NCBI GenBank assembly: GCA_024734555.1
Contig: JANPWX010000358.1
Coordinates: 1,674,369 to 1,738,368 of the forward strand
Direction of reading: 5' to 3'
DNA length: 64,000 bases
Source of the DNA: Trochalopteron elliotii
Lineage: Eukaryota > Chordata > Aves > Passeriformes > Leiothrichidae
The notes under the pieces were generated by a model. It did no database searches and had not been told where the DNA came from. It saw only the letters and a program-made list of their open reading frames with translations. This document shows positions 24,827-36,700 of this stretch, piece after piece (position 1 is the stretch's first letter; the number at the start of each line of letters is the position of its first letter). The position numbers and the translations under genes are program-made.

Positions 24827-25672
24827 GGTTGAATGCAACCTCAGGAAGTTTGCCCCCAGCACTGAGCTGTGTGGTGCAGTTGACTTCCTGGAGGGAAGGG
24901 ATGTCATCCAGAGGGACCTGGACAGACTTGAGGGATGGAGCTGTGCAAACCTCACAAAGTTCAACAAGGCCAAGTGCACCTGGGTAGGGGCAATCCCAAG
25001 CACAAGCACAGGCAAGGCAGAGAATGGATTGAGAGCAGCCTTGGGGAGAAGAACTTGGGGGTGTCAGGGGACACGAAGCTCAACATGACCCAGCAAGGTG
25101 TGCTCACATCCCAGAAAGCCAAATGTGTCCTGGGCTGAATCAAGAGAAACGTGACCAGCACGTTGAGGGAGATGACCCAGCCCCTCTACTCTTACAGGGT
25201 CTCAGCCATGGAAGGACACATCTCATGTTCCCAAAAGGAACAAATCCAGAGGAGGCCATGAAGATGATCACAATGCTGGAGGACCTCTCTTATGAAGAAA
25301 GGCTGAGAGAATTGGAATTCTTGAGGAGAAGGCTCTGGGGAGACCTTATAACACCTTCCAGTACCAAGAAGAGAGGTGGAGGACTTTTTATAAGAGGCAT
25401 GAAGTGACAGCACAAGGGGCAATGGCTTCAAACTGACAGAGGGCAGGTTTAGATAAGATATTAGGAAGAAATTTTTTACTGAGTGAGGGTGTTGAGACAC
25501 TGGCATGGGTTGCCCAGAGAATTTGTAAATGCACCATCCTTGGAGGTGTTGAAGGCTAGGATGGGCAGGGCTTGGAGCAACCTGGGATAGTGGAACTGAC
25601 CCTGGACATGGCAGGGGGGTGGGAATAGATGATCTCTAAGGTTCCTCCCAACCCAAATTATTCTGTGGTAAT
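24827..25672 (+). mobile_element. CR1 LINE fragment, longer 3' copy
   Basis: This is about 845 bp and the best preserved CR1 in the window. It starts in the C-terminal part of the reverse-transcriptase frame with ttgaatgcaacctcaggaag, followed by gtggtgcagttgacttcctg, agagggacctggacagactt and the segment around gggggtgtcaggggacacga. It continues through the 3' UTR block gggcaggtttagataagata to gatgatctctaaggttcctc and ends near the ttattctgtg tail. Compared with my memory of the consensus, a short stretch around 24978 (aagtgcacctgggtaggggc) is missing about a dozen bases. Frameshifts mean no product. Confidence 0.95.
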
Positions 25673-26772
25673 ATGAATTACAGCAATGTAATAAATGCAA
25701 TCCTTTCCCTTTCTGTGGTAAAACAAACAAATGAGCAAACAACCAACCCAAACATTTCTTTCTCAAAAGCTCAGTTCCTCAACTCAACCCCCAGAATTTA
25801 TATTCCCCCAACTATTCAAAGCTTATCCAGGTATCCAGATACTTCACTACCCATGAAACCTACGGGAAATTATACAGTGATTGGCTTCACAGTTATTGCA
25901 ATTTGACCTTGTGCTGTTTGACCTCCAGGGTCTCAGTTCTTACTTGAATGATGCAGATTAGGTATAGTGGCACTAATGAAGTCATTGTCAATTTATAGAG
26001 ATGTAAAACTGAGAACAGATTCTGCCCCAAACCCAACCAGTACAGAGACATGACCCATCAGTGGAGGTTGAACCTATACTTGTTCACTATTGTCATTTTG
26101 TACACTAAATTGCTTTCAATTGCAAAAATTCTATTTTTAATTTTATTAAGTTAGTTGGATGCAAACATTTAGCCTGTAAAGGGAGACTTGAATCATTAAA
26201 TATTCTCCATTTGCTTATAATCAGATTGAGAAGGAGCATTAGATCTTTTGAAGCTGCTCTTAAGCGAAGTAAGAATTATATATGTAATGCATCATCACAT
26301 CTGATGGTTTATTTAATGCAGCCAATCATTTCATCAAATTATCATGAAGTTAAAGAAAAAAACCCAGTCAGTCTCCATTTTTTACTACCCATCTTAATTG
26401 CTTAATACTTTCAGTAGTCATTCCCTAGATCTTCTCATTCCTACCTGTAGCAGTGAGAAGAAAACCAGCCTATATTAATCTCATTCAGGCATCACTTACT
26501 GCCACTTATATAATTGCATTCTAGACAAGAAAAAGGGTTTTGGAGTCTGAAAGTCATCAATATCTCATTTTTATGTGTGCTTTAGACATGAGGAGCATCA
26601 CTATGTAGGGCTAAGAATAAAACCAGAATTAGAAATAACAATCTGGCCTTTGGTCTGTTGCAAACTCTGATACAAGGTTTGATTTGTGCTGTAATTCTAA
26701 AAAGAGGTCCCTGAAGCATGAACCCCAATTAGATAGCTACAAAAAAACCCCTGCCAAAACCAAAAGCAAACC

Positions 26773-26797
26773 AAAATAAATAAATAAATAAATAAAT
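26773..26797. repeat. (AAAT)n microsatellite in an A/C-rich tract
   Basis: Five to six AAAT units sit inside a longer A/C-rich, low-complexity segment (about 26740-26878) with repeated aacccc, aaccaaa and ccaaacc words. Confidence 0.9.
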
Positions 26798-29700
26798 CAA
26801 CAAAAAAAAAACCCCACCAAAACCTCAACCAAAAAAACTTGAACAGCGACCAAACCCAAACCAAACCAAAAATAAACGCATCCCACTATAGAGAACTACT
26901 GCAGGTAGTTCAGGAGTAAATCCAGCACCAAGAGAGTGCAATTCTAGCATAATCACAGCAGGATTTGTTTACTACATCCCTCTCTGCATTCTGGTGAAAA
27001 TGACATGGTAAAGTTCATGGAACTATCAAAAAACTTTATACTTTAAAAACTAGAAAGCAAGGGAGCAGTCACAGGGGTTGTCACTGACTTGGTAAAGGCT
27101 TCCTTTTCCCTGAAGTGTGTTGACTTCACTCACTGTGTTGCATTCCCCAGGCTTTGATCCTGACAGCATCTCTCCAAACCAGGTTCCCTAATTTTACCAG
27201 GTGTGTGCATACATTCATCTTCAAACTCTTGATAAAGTACATGACTGTTGTCTGGATGTGATCTTAGATCTTAGATGCAACTTCTTTGTAGGGCAGGTTC
27301 ACATTATAATCATGCAAAGCAGCTTAGAAAGTGTTTTGAAGAAAGAGATCTTAATAATTAATTCTGTCTACATAAGTCCCCTACATCACTTGTAAAATCA
27401 GTATATTAATTAGCGCTGTTTGTGGCAGTTTTACAGGAACAACAACTTTCTCTCCCTGGTGTACTTGTAGGAAAGCCTTGTGCCTCTGCACATCCCTCTC
27501 TCCTGTGATTGCACCCCTAGAGCAGCTAATAATTTTGTTTTAGAAAACCACAGCATTGGAAAAGCATTTCAATGAAGTTTCAATGCTCAGTAATTGGTAA
27601 AGATTCACCAGAGTTTAGACATATTCTTATGCCTACACCTGTATCTCTGCCCAAGACAGTAAGAGTCACCTGAAAGACACTTGTTACAATACAAACTGGT
27701 TAGTAGCTAAATCAAAAATAGCTTTTATTAACTGTCATTTCAGAAGGATTTCATTTCATCTGCAAGGACTCTCATGTTTATGAACATACCACAAAGCTCT
27801 GAAACAGTTTATGTTTATTTATGCCCATAAGTTGCTACAAATAAAAAAAAAAATGGTTCCAAGACAAAACAGTACAATGGCTATTCTCCAGCAGCCTTCA
27901 AAAATCCATCAGCATTTTAATCGAAGAGGCCTTTTTTTTTTTTTGGTTTGGGTTTTTTTAAAGCTGTATAATACAAGAGGAAGAAGTTGAAAGAAAAATG
28001 TTTGCTCAGTTCAAACAGCATCACATGATGGTACGTTCAGGATGGCATGCCTTTGAAAAGGCACAGTCAAAAGTCTGAAGGCTTCAGTATATTCTTCATC
28101 TAATATCTGTTTTGGATAGGACTTATAAAAGACACTCTGCTCTTTGATCAGGGAGTTATATTTAGAAGAACTACACGAGCCAAATTATTTTTCCAACAGA
28201 TTCATGCCGTGTTTTCTGTCCACTGACTACCCAAATAGGTCCCTGGATGGTGATAAATTAAGGCAGTTGCTTTAAAAAAACAGGGAAAAAAAGAAAGCAT
28301 GGCCCATCACTAATCAGATAAAGCAAGAGATATTATTTATACTGAAGATGTACTGTTTTCACATAGCTTCAGAGGCCTCAGTTTCTCAAAACACTGCGCT
28401 CATCTCTGAAGGCAGCGAGACTTAAACAAATGCTGACATGCTTTGCTGAAACATGGCCTTGAACCAACAGTCAAATTAAAAAAGTGCAGAAGACATCAGG
28501 CATCCTTTGAATTTTATTCCTACTTAATGGACAGACAGGCAGAGGAATAGATAAGATACGTGACTGGAATGTGCGAGGAGCTGGGAATATGAAACAGAGA
28601 ATCTGGTTCCAACATCTCTCGCAATACTACTGGGGTGTGCTATTTTTTTCTTTTTCTTTAAGATAACATATAAATCTATTATGGTAAGAAATGAATTTTG
28701 TCACGTTACAATGACCAGCTGATGATCCTCATGGAAATCAAAGAGCTGTGTCTTACATTTTTAATCCAATGGTAAAAGGCCAAGCTTCCATGTTACCCTG
28801 TTCTCCATGGCCTGAAAGTTTTGCAGAATGTCAGGACTGCTGGAGTTTTTACAGTCTGCTATCACATTGCTGACTGTTGCAGCATAGAAGGACAAATTTT
28901 GACGTGACAGAGAATCATCTCAGATAGGGTCTTCAGAGAGCTCATTGTTGGTTTCCAATAAAAGGAATATTAAAATTTCCCAACTACCTCTATGCAAACA
29001 GAACCTTGTCTTAAGACAGGAGACCTCTTTCAGCTCATGAATCTTTGAATATATTTTTACTTTGTTGTCCCTCTTTATTTTTCTAATTCCATGGATTTCT
29101 ATAAATTCCATGGACAGCTTTAAATATTTCAGATTTTTTTTTTTTTATAACCATAATTAGTAAAATGAACAAACTGGTCTGAATGACATATTGAACCACA
29201 GGTCAGAAATAACACACATACACTTTGAAACACAAATTTTTCAAAGTCTCAGTTGCAAAAAAAAATTGACAGCTATTTCATACTGTGTCTAACACTGAAA
29301 CATGGTAGTGATTAATAAATTTCAAAAAAAGACCCATTCAGTAACTCTGAAAATCAAATTATTTTAAAATTTATCTCTTAAAATTTCCTCGAATTTCTTG
29401 GCACAGAGAAATCACCTGAACTATTTATTTTAGTGGAGCAACAACACTTTAGAGCAGCCTGAGGATGTGACAGGTTCGAGGTCTATTATTACACTTGGAT
29501 TTAACCAGATAGAACAGCTTTCAAAGTGCATTACTGATAAGGGATGGTTTGATACGAACAGCCTAACTTTATTAGAGGCTCAGCTGATTCTGAGGCCCAG
29601 AAATAAGGTAGCTGAAAATCCCTCCTGTTATCTTTGATAACTTCAACGCTATATAGAACAGGAGACTGATGAGATTCTGATAAATAACAACGAGCATTAG

Positions 29701-31078
29701 AGGAGGGAAATCAGTTATGTGCATTGTCATGAACAGATTTCCCAGTTTTTGAGTACAAGGATATTCGCCTCCTAAACATAGACAGATTTGAAATCCCAAA
29801 GCAAGGAAAACTTCAATATTTAGAATCGCTGTAATCCCAATATGGTATTAAAAAAGGAACAGAACCCCCTGTTTGTCTCAAGTCTTTCCAAGCTTTTCTG
29901 ATAGACCAGCTGAGGAGTTTCTTACCTTGCTGTCTTCACTGCATGTACTTGGAAGCTCAGTTGGATATGGTTATTAAATTGTTCCCACTTTTAACAATCA
30001 AAACTCCAAAGACCCATTAAACTGATGAAGTTAAAGACGACAACCTTAAGTGCGAAACATTAAAAAAAAAAAAAAGTTGCATTCTTGACTAAAGCAGGCA
30101 GAGTTACTTACAAGGAAGGCTAATCCATTCGACCTGCTGAAGCTATATTTCACATTTGATTAAAAACATGCCACTCTGAGTACACAGAAAAGGCTGGAGC
30201 ATGACGGAGTCGGGCCACTCTTGCTCTAGCCAATATTTTCTGTGAACTTGCCGGGAACTGGCAGAAACATTAATCTTCTTTCCATCCCCTCTCTCCCCCC
30301 GTTAAATCTGCTGCTAGGAAAACACTCTTGTGAAGCCCATGGGGAAGATGTCCCTGCTGAGACAGGATAAAAGACTCTTACACGACTCTTACTAGCCTGT
30401 ATGGGTCCATCAGTGGCTCATATCCAGGAAAACAATCTTATAGTCTGTTGATCTGTGAAAGAGCCCTCCACAGATTGCAAGCGACGAGCCAACCCCATCT
30501 AGTTCCTGCTATAAACACACCTTTGCAAAATAAATGTGTGACTGGCTCTTTGTGGTAGTGGCTTACTGGTTTCTCTTATCACTGTGATCACAGAGAGGTA
30601 AAAAGATAGAAAGGACTGTTGAAAAATATATCTTCTTTTTTTTTAATGGCCTGTATATTCTTAACTCTTTTTTAATTTCCCTGGTGTAGTAGGACACTAA
30701 ATGCACTGGAAATTCAAATTGGCATCTAGCATCCAAATCACTGAAAGAAGAAGTGCAGCAGACTAGAAAATGAAAGAAGAAGCCAAAAGGCAAAAACTCT
30801 AAGCACAGCTGGTGGCGTATTTCCCCCTTCTCTCCCCTGTTTTGCAAGTCACACTATTTTCTAATTTGCAATGAAAGAAATTAACCTGTAAGAGAATGTC
30901 ACAGTCTCTGCCACACAACAGGGGTTTATTGCATTTAAGCTTCAGAAAAAATTAATCATAACTTGCAAATAAGAAGTGTATTCTCTTAATTATTTAATGG
31001 TCCCAGCTCCTTTTCTTGTATTGAGTCCATTGAACAATTTTACAACTAAAGAAACTTTTCCCAAAACTTGAATCATGG

Positions 31079-31100
31079 TTTTTTTGTTTTTTTTTTTTTT
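31079..31100. repeat. Poly-T tract
   Basis: A run of about 21 T with one G, followed by attaatg. Low complexity. Confidence 0.85.
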
Positions 31101-31187
31101 ATTAATGAAGTGTGTCTGGGCCACTCCATAATTTAACTTCTTGTTGCATTTCCAAGCCTTCACATCCTTTAATCTGGTGTACTAATA

Positions 31188-31218
31188 GATTAATTTATTA
31201 ATTAATTAATTTATTAAT
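31188..31218. repeat. (ATTA)n microsatellite
   Basis: Repeated attaatt and ttattaa units form a short AT-only tract just upstream of the CR1 fragment at 31274. Confidence 0.85.
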
Positions 31219-31273
31219 CACTACTGGATAGTGCTGTCTTGAATAGAAAACGTCAGTCATTGGAACATTTTTG

Positions 31274-31415
31274 GAATCATAGAATCACAGAAAATTTTGG
31301 ATCAGAACGGACCTTAAAGATCACCTTGTTCCGATCCCCTGCCATGGGCAGGGACACCTTCCAGTAGACCAGGCTGTTCAACACTCCATCCAACCTGATT
31401 TTGAACACAAGGGTT
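31274..31415 (-). mobile_element. CR1 LINE fragment, 3' end, minus strand
   Basis: Seen on the plus strand as the reverse complement of a CR1 tail. It reads gaatcatagaatcacagaaa, ggaccttaaagatcaccttg, gccatgggcagggacacctt and agaccaggctgttcaacact, ending near the ttttgaacac block. It is a 5'-truncated, moderately diverged copy. Confidence 0.93.
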
Positions 31416-33592
31416 GAAGGGATGTATCTCAAAATCATGTTCTACATTTATTTGGCTTACATCTTCAATCCAAAAATAAAAAGTGAAGATCTCAGCAGGC
31501 TGTTGAGATTGCCTGGGAGAGAATACACCTGTTTTGAAACGGAGCTGATGAGACTTCAAAACCATTAATAGCTTATAGACCTGGTTACCTTGAATGCCTT
31601 TGGTTGGATGTGCCTCTGAAAGGGTAAGATCCTGCTATTATATGTGGGTTAATTTTTTGACAATGATACTGGGAATTTATAAGATTAAGTAAAAGCCCCA
31701 AAGCAACCAAAAACCGCAAATCCTGGCACAAGAGGACAAGATTTGGTTGAAAGGATCTCATGGTCATCCTGTACTACTTTAGGACGACACTATATTTTTG
31801 CAGGTTCTTAGAGGTGGAATAATCTAGACTAGGGCAGAATAATTCTCAACTTCATCCCATTATTTAATTATGCAAACATTAACAATGGGACCAAAGAAAG
31901 CAGTGTATGAGGAACTTCAGATATGTAAACTTATCAGAACTGCAAACATCTCTTTTGTAGGGATCCACAGTACAAGTAGAAAAATAACATGTGAAACCAC
32001 CCAGAACAAAGTCAGCCTATGAGAACTTCCTTTGTGCATGTCTCTGATGTTTCAAGTTATTTGAGGCAAAGTTTCATCTGTCCAAGGGATCAATGATATC
32101 GAAATGGGGGAAAGCTAATTCATAAAACAGGTAAGACATCTAGTTCTTTTGGATTTGAATGCTTTTGTCTCCATTATCCACTATAAAGGATGGTCATGGT
32201 TCCAAAATGTAGCCCCCGATAAAGTTAAGACCTCCCCTTTCTTCTGTTAAAGAATTAAGTGCTTTTGATTCAGCAGTGAGTGCCTGTGAACAAAAGATTT
32301 TTCAGAAGTACTCGAGTTACTAAATCTTCTGGGAGCCAGAAATTTATTGGTAGTGACTAGGATACGAGCCCCTAAATGCTTAAATGTTTTTCTGCTATAA
32401 ACACAAGTTGTTTTGAAAACTGTACTAAATCCAGTGCTTCCCTTTCTGTCTGTGAAATGTAATTGCTACAGGCTCACTGGAGAGAGGATTTTTACTGGGC
32501 CACAGTTTAGTAAAGCTTATCTGCACAAACACACAGGTAAATTAGGGTGGTTTGACTTGGAAAAGCAGCACCACATTTCGGTTTTGTCATTACACTTTCA
32601 GATAGAAGGGGGAGTAATGTTGTGGTATGAAGCCAGGACGTGGCTTATTTGGAAGGTATAGCAAACTAACAAAATAGTGTGAAAAAGAACTAAGGAGCAA
32701 AATGGTGCAGGGGGAAATCGTGCATTTTGATTTGTGGCAGTTCTTCTGATGAGATAAATTCAGTCCACTACATCCGATTCTTATAGATTTTAATTTTACA
32801 AAGATGAGTAAAGAGTGAACTTTTCCATCAAGGCACGCTGATAGATGATAACCCTGTGCATCTGCCACCCTGCTTAAACTGCATTTCCAAAATACTAGTG
32901 TCATCATTCACCCAAACAGACTATATTGCAATACCTGAGATATTGCTGGATCTTTTTTATAGCTTTAGTTGCTCAACGATGATTTTCCTCTAGCTTGTAA
33001 AGATTATCTATGCATTCATATTCTATAATTCTACCTTTCAGAGCTATAAAGGGTTTAACTTTGATTTCTTTGAAACCAACTTCATGAAAACTGTTTGACC
33101 ATAAAAACTAATTAGCGAAGACTCTCAGTGTTAATCTTGTGCAATAGACTATAGCTGGAGGATGCAAAAAGACCATTTCTTCCATAATAACTTCAGCATT
33201 TCATCATCTTAAGCTACACAGCAATGTAAAGGTAATGACATTTTTATTTTATCTTTTTATGATGGGACTCATCAATACCACTATCCATTTTCATTTTTTT
33301 TTCTAACATCTGTCTGCACTATCCAAGCAAAGTCTCTTGAGGATCATACAATCATTTTCAGATGCTAGTACACTGAAAATAAGAATTTTGAGATCCCAAG
33401 AAGCATTGATGGCATGCGGTCTAATAATACAAATGTTAGCTCTGTCTTTGAATTATTTGCATTACAGGCAGTTAAAAAAGACCTCATAAGAATGGTGCAA
33501 GACAAAGGAGATGGCTCCATTCTCTGAGGCAATGGAACTTCTGTATTTAACAATGAGGGTGGTCTTTAAGCTGAAAAGAAACAAAGAAAACC
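31416..33592. other. Noncoding DNA between two CR1 tails
   Basis: No gene or further repeat family is recognised. A plus-strand CAG|GTAAGA donor-like sequence occurs at 32128-32136 without a convincing partner acceptor. Confidence 0.55.
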
Positions 33593-33700
33593 CTTCCTTG
33601 GATTGGAAGGGACCTAAAACCTAAAATCATCTAGTTCCAGCCTCCCTTCTGGGCAAGGTTTGCTCCACTTGTGCCAAGTTGATGAACCAACTTTCAAGGA
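33593..33700 (-). mobile_element. CR1 LINE fragment, extreme 3' end, minus strand
   Basis: The reverse-complement CR1 tail reads ttccttggattggaagggac, then aaaatcatctagttccagcc, then tcccttctgggcaaggtttg. The terminal ATTCTATGA units are lost or unrecognisable and the copy is strongly diverged, so the boundaries are approximate. Confidence 0.8.
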
Positions 33701-36700
33701 AGTTTTAAGAAAGAAAACCTTGGATGGAAAATCTGATACAACACACATCCTGGGGGACAAACAATTTTCAGCAAATACTAGCAACATGATTCCTGTCTGA
33801 CTTATCCTCTAGGAAAAACCAAAGAAGGTGTATCAATCACAATCCTTCTGTGGCTTGTATCACCCTTGGAGACTTAAGGAATTAAAGTTCTTTTAACAGC
33901 AGTTACCTGAAACTGCCTTGTTCATAAAGACCAGAGCAGCTCAAATCTGCAAACTTTGGTGGCTGCATCAGTACTTCTTAGGGAAAATCCCGAGAAACTT
34001 CACTAGCCATTATGCAAGTCTTACTGCTGCTTGCAATCAATTCTTTTTATTGTTTGATGTTTGCAAAGTACCAACAGTGTTCTGCACCAGCAGGTAAAGG
34101 CATGAAGAGAAATTCCTTGTGACAAAGAGATTGCCATTTAGATACACAGTGTACTGACAAAGGAGAGCTTAATGGGAAGCAAAGAGTGCGTGGAGTAATT
34201 GAATGATGCATTTAAGCATACATTTTGTTATCTCTGTGGGGTTTTATGTTTGTTTTCTTTTTGACTTATTGAATTCGGTGTTCATACTTTTCAATCATTC
34301 ATTAGCTAAACAGTTCTCTTGTGGTTTGAGTAGATTAGGAAATGAGGGCTGGGACAAGCTAAAACTAGGAAAAAGGTGGGTATTTTGTTAAGTAGAGGCA
34401 GATCACATCACTTCCAGAATACTTCTTGCTGCTTATCCATTAACATTTACCAGGGATCTGCCTGATGGAGGCTCCGCACTGCAGAATTGGTTTGTTCTTA
34501 ATGCTAGTCAGTGCAGCCATTACAGACAAGGTGGTTCCTTGCAGACACTGCAAGTTTCCCACCCAAAACCCAGCCAACCAAATCATTGGGATTTGGTACA
34601 GAAAACCAACATAGGCAGAATCTGCCTAATTAACCTGACAGATAATGGAAAATGGGTGATTTTATTTTAGCATGTGTCTGTCTATTAGATATTATCCTGT
34701 GAGACAGCATAATGGAAATTATTTAAGGAATTATTTATATTTTTTTCTTCTTAGAATGAGTTAAGGAGCAAGTTGGTTTCATATGACTTTAAACCTTTTC
34801 CCCATTGCTCAAGAAACATTCCATACAACCTATTTTAAATATCTTTCTTGGGACAAGTTTTGGGAAAGTGCTTTCTTTTCTATGATGACCATAAAAGAAG
34901 CACTGAACAGCCATTCCAGATGAGGACATCTGCAGAAATGGTATCAAACATGCAGGTACAACATGGTGTTCAGATTTATGGAGTGTCTCAATCAATACTC
35001 CATGGGAACCGTGGGGCAGCAAATATTTCATGTCCAAAACAATGCCAAATCTACATAGACCCCTTCCAGTGGTCTATTTAATAAGTATTCCCTAGCAATC
35101 TAGAGATGAGACGGTATTTGAAAGATGTAATGTTAAGAAAAAAAGGTAAAATTAAACATACACAAAACATTTAGAAAATTCCAGGTGTTTAAAGTGGGTA
35201 AATTTATCCACCAAAATGTAGACTTTACAACATGCTGCCCTAATTTAAAAATAGTTAACAGTAAAATGAGGAGGTTGAGTATGCCAAACTATGATGACCT
35301 GACTGTGTCACAGCTAGGACAAGAAATTATCTACGAGAATTATTTTATCCCATTTTTAGTATCTATGTAAGTAAAACTTCTCCCAGGTAAAGCAAGCAAA
35401 GTTTGGCCATTTCTTCAATATAAAATGCAGAAAAAAAAATCTATTTGGAAATCTTACATGGAGAGTCTTAATTAGTCAATCAAGTTATACTTGTAACTAT
35501 ATTACATATTGCAGTCTCTTGGGACAAAAATCACATTTCCCTTACTGGGAAAAAAAATATCCCAACCCACCAACTTGACTCTTCTAAGTTTCCATCATCC
35601 CACTATTAGAATATTGCAATGAAAATAAAACCTTCATGCTAAAAATATAAGCACAGTGTACATTCAGGGTTTCCAAAAGCAGGCTGAAATCTTGTTAGTC
35701 CATATTATCCCTTCCTGCTGGGGCAGAATTCCGTGTAAGTCTTACAACCTCAGAAATGTCAGCTCAGGTTCAGTTCTGGCTTTCAAACACCAGTGATGCC
35801 CGATCACCTTTCTGCATTGTATTCATGACAAAAAAAAGTTTTCAGGACAGCACAGGTGATTTAGATGCAGCTTAAAGTGGAAGACATTGAAGTCACCTAC
35901 ATTTATATTCAATGCTGATGCAAACCACAGTATGTAACATTTCCAGTTGCTACACACAGATTTGTCTGGACATTTGGTGGACTCTCCTGTCCATACCTTG
36001 TTTCAGGGGCCAATTATCCCCAGCAAGGTGATTGTCATTATATGCCAAGAAGTCCTCAGCTGGTGCATTAGACTGTACAAGTGGGAAAGCATTCTCATAT
36101 TTAGGATAACTGCATCCTTTCAACTATTTTTACAACATTTTATTTCAGATACACCCAGGAGTAAATCAGTAACCTCAGAACATCCTTATCCAACAGGTTT
36201 GGGACTTCTCGAAGGATCAGTTTAATTAATTGTGGAGGATTTTTTAAATCTCATTTCATAACACTGTTTTTGGGGTTTTTTTTAATGAAGAGCAAAAAAA
36301 TAACTTCCAAAACAAGTATCTCACATTCTGAAAGCTCTTTTTGGAACATATGGTCTTATCCTTCAGAAATTATGTGTTCTCTTGACACAGGCTGTGACAA
36401 TCAAGTTGCACATGAAGTACTGCTATATTATAATTACTCAGTTATGCCAGGCTTTTCAACAAAACTTTCCCAGAAGTTCCTGTCACTCATTTTTTAAAGT
36501 GCATTCAGAGATTTGAAGCTTTAATGAGCCTTGATAGAGTTAAGTAAAGGTCCCACCCAGCCTGTGAAGGCAATCTCTGCTCCATGCTGAGTGCCTTGGC
36601 AACAGCCAGCCCCAGGCAGCAAATACCAAGTCTCCGGCAACTTCCAGAGAATTCAGAAAGCTTCAAGCTAGAAACAGTAGCCCATGAAAATGGCATCAAC

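Larger units (their letters stand above)
25673..31273. other. Noncoding DNA, no gene recognised
   Basis: No gene is recognised. Low-complexity sequence includes the A/C-rich tract at about 26740-26878 with an AAAT microsatellite, poly-T or poly-A near 27932-27943 and 30061-30074, and an ATTA repeat at 31188-31218. Splice-like signals at 29926-30044 (minus) are noted separately as a weak candidate. Confidence 0.6.

Noticed and set aside
25123..25506. Open frames within the 24.8-25.7 kb region on both strands
   Set aside because: They fall within a CR1 fragment and are remnants of retrotransposon sequence, not host genes. The same applies to frames in the 7.4-7.7, 10.8-11.6, 57.3-57.6 and 60.9-61.3 kb repeats.
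29461..29500. ggttcgag resembling a tRNA T-loop
   Set aside because: No matching A box, acceptor stem or anticodon arm could be found around it.
32128..32136. Plus-strand CAG|GTAAGA donor-like sequence
   Set aside because: Upstream AG dinucleotides lack a good pyrimidine tract, and isolated donor matches of this quality are expected by chance a few times per window.
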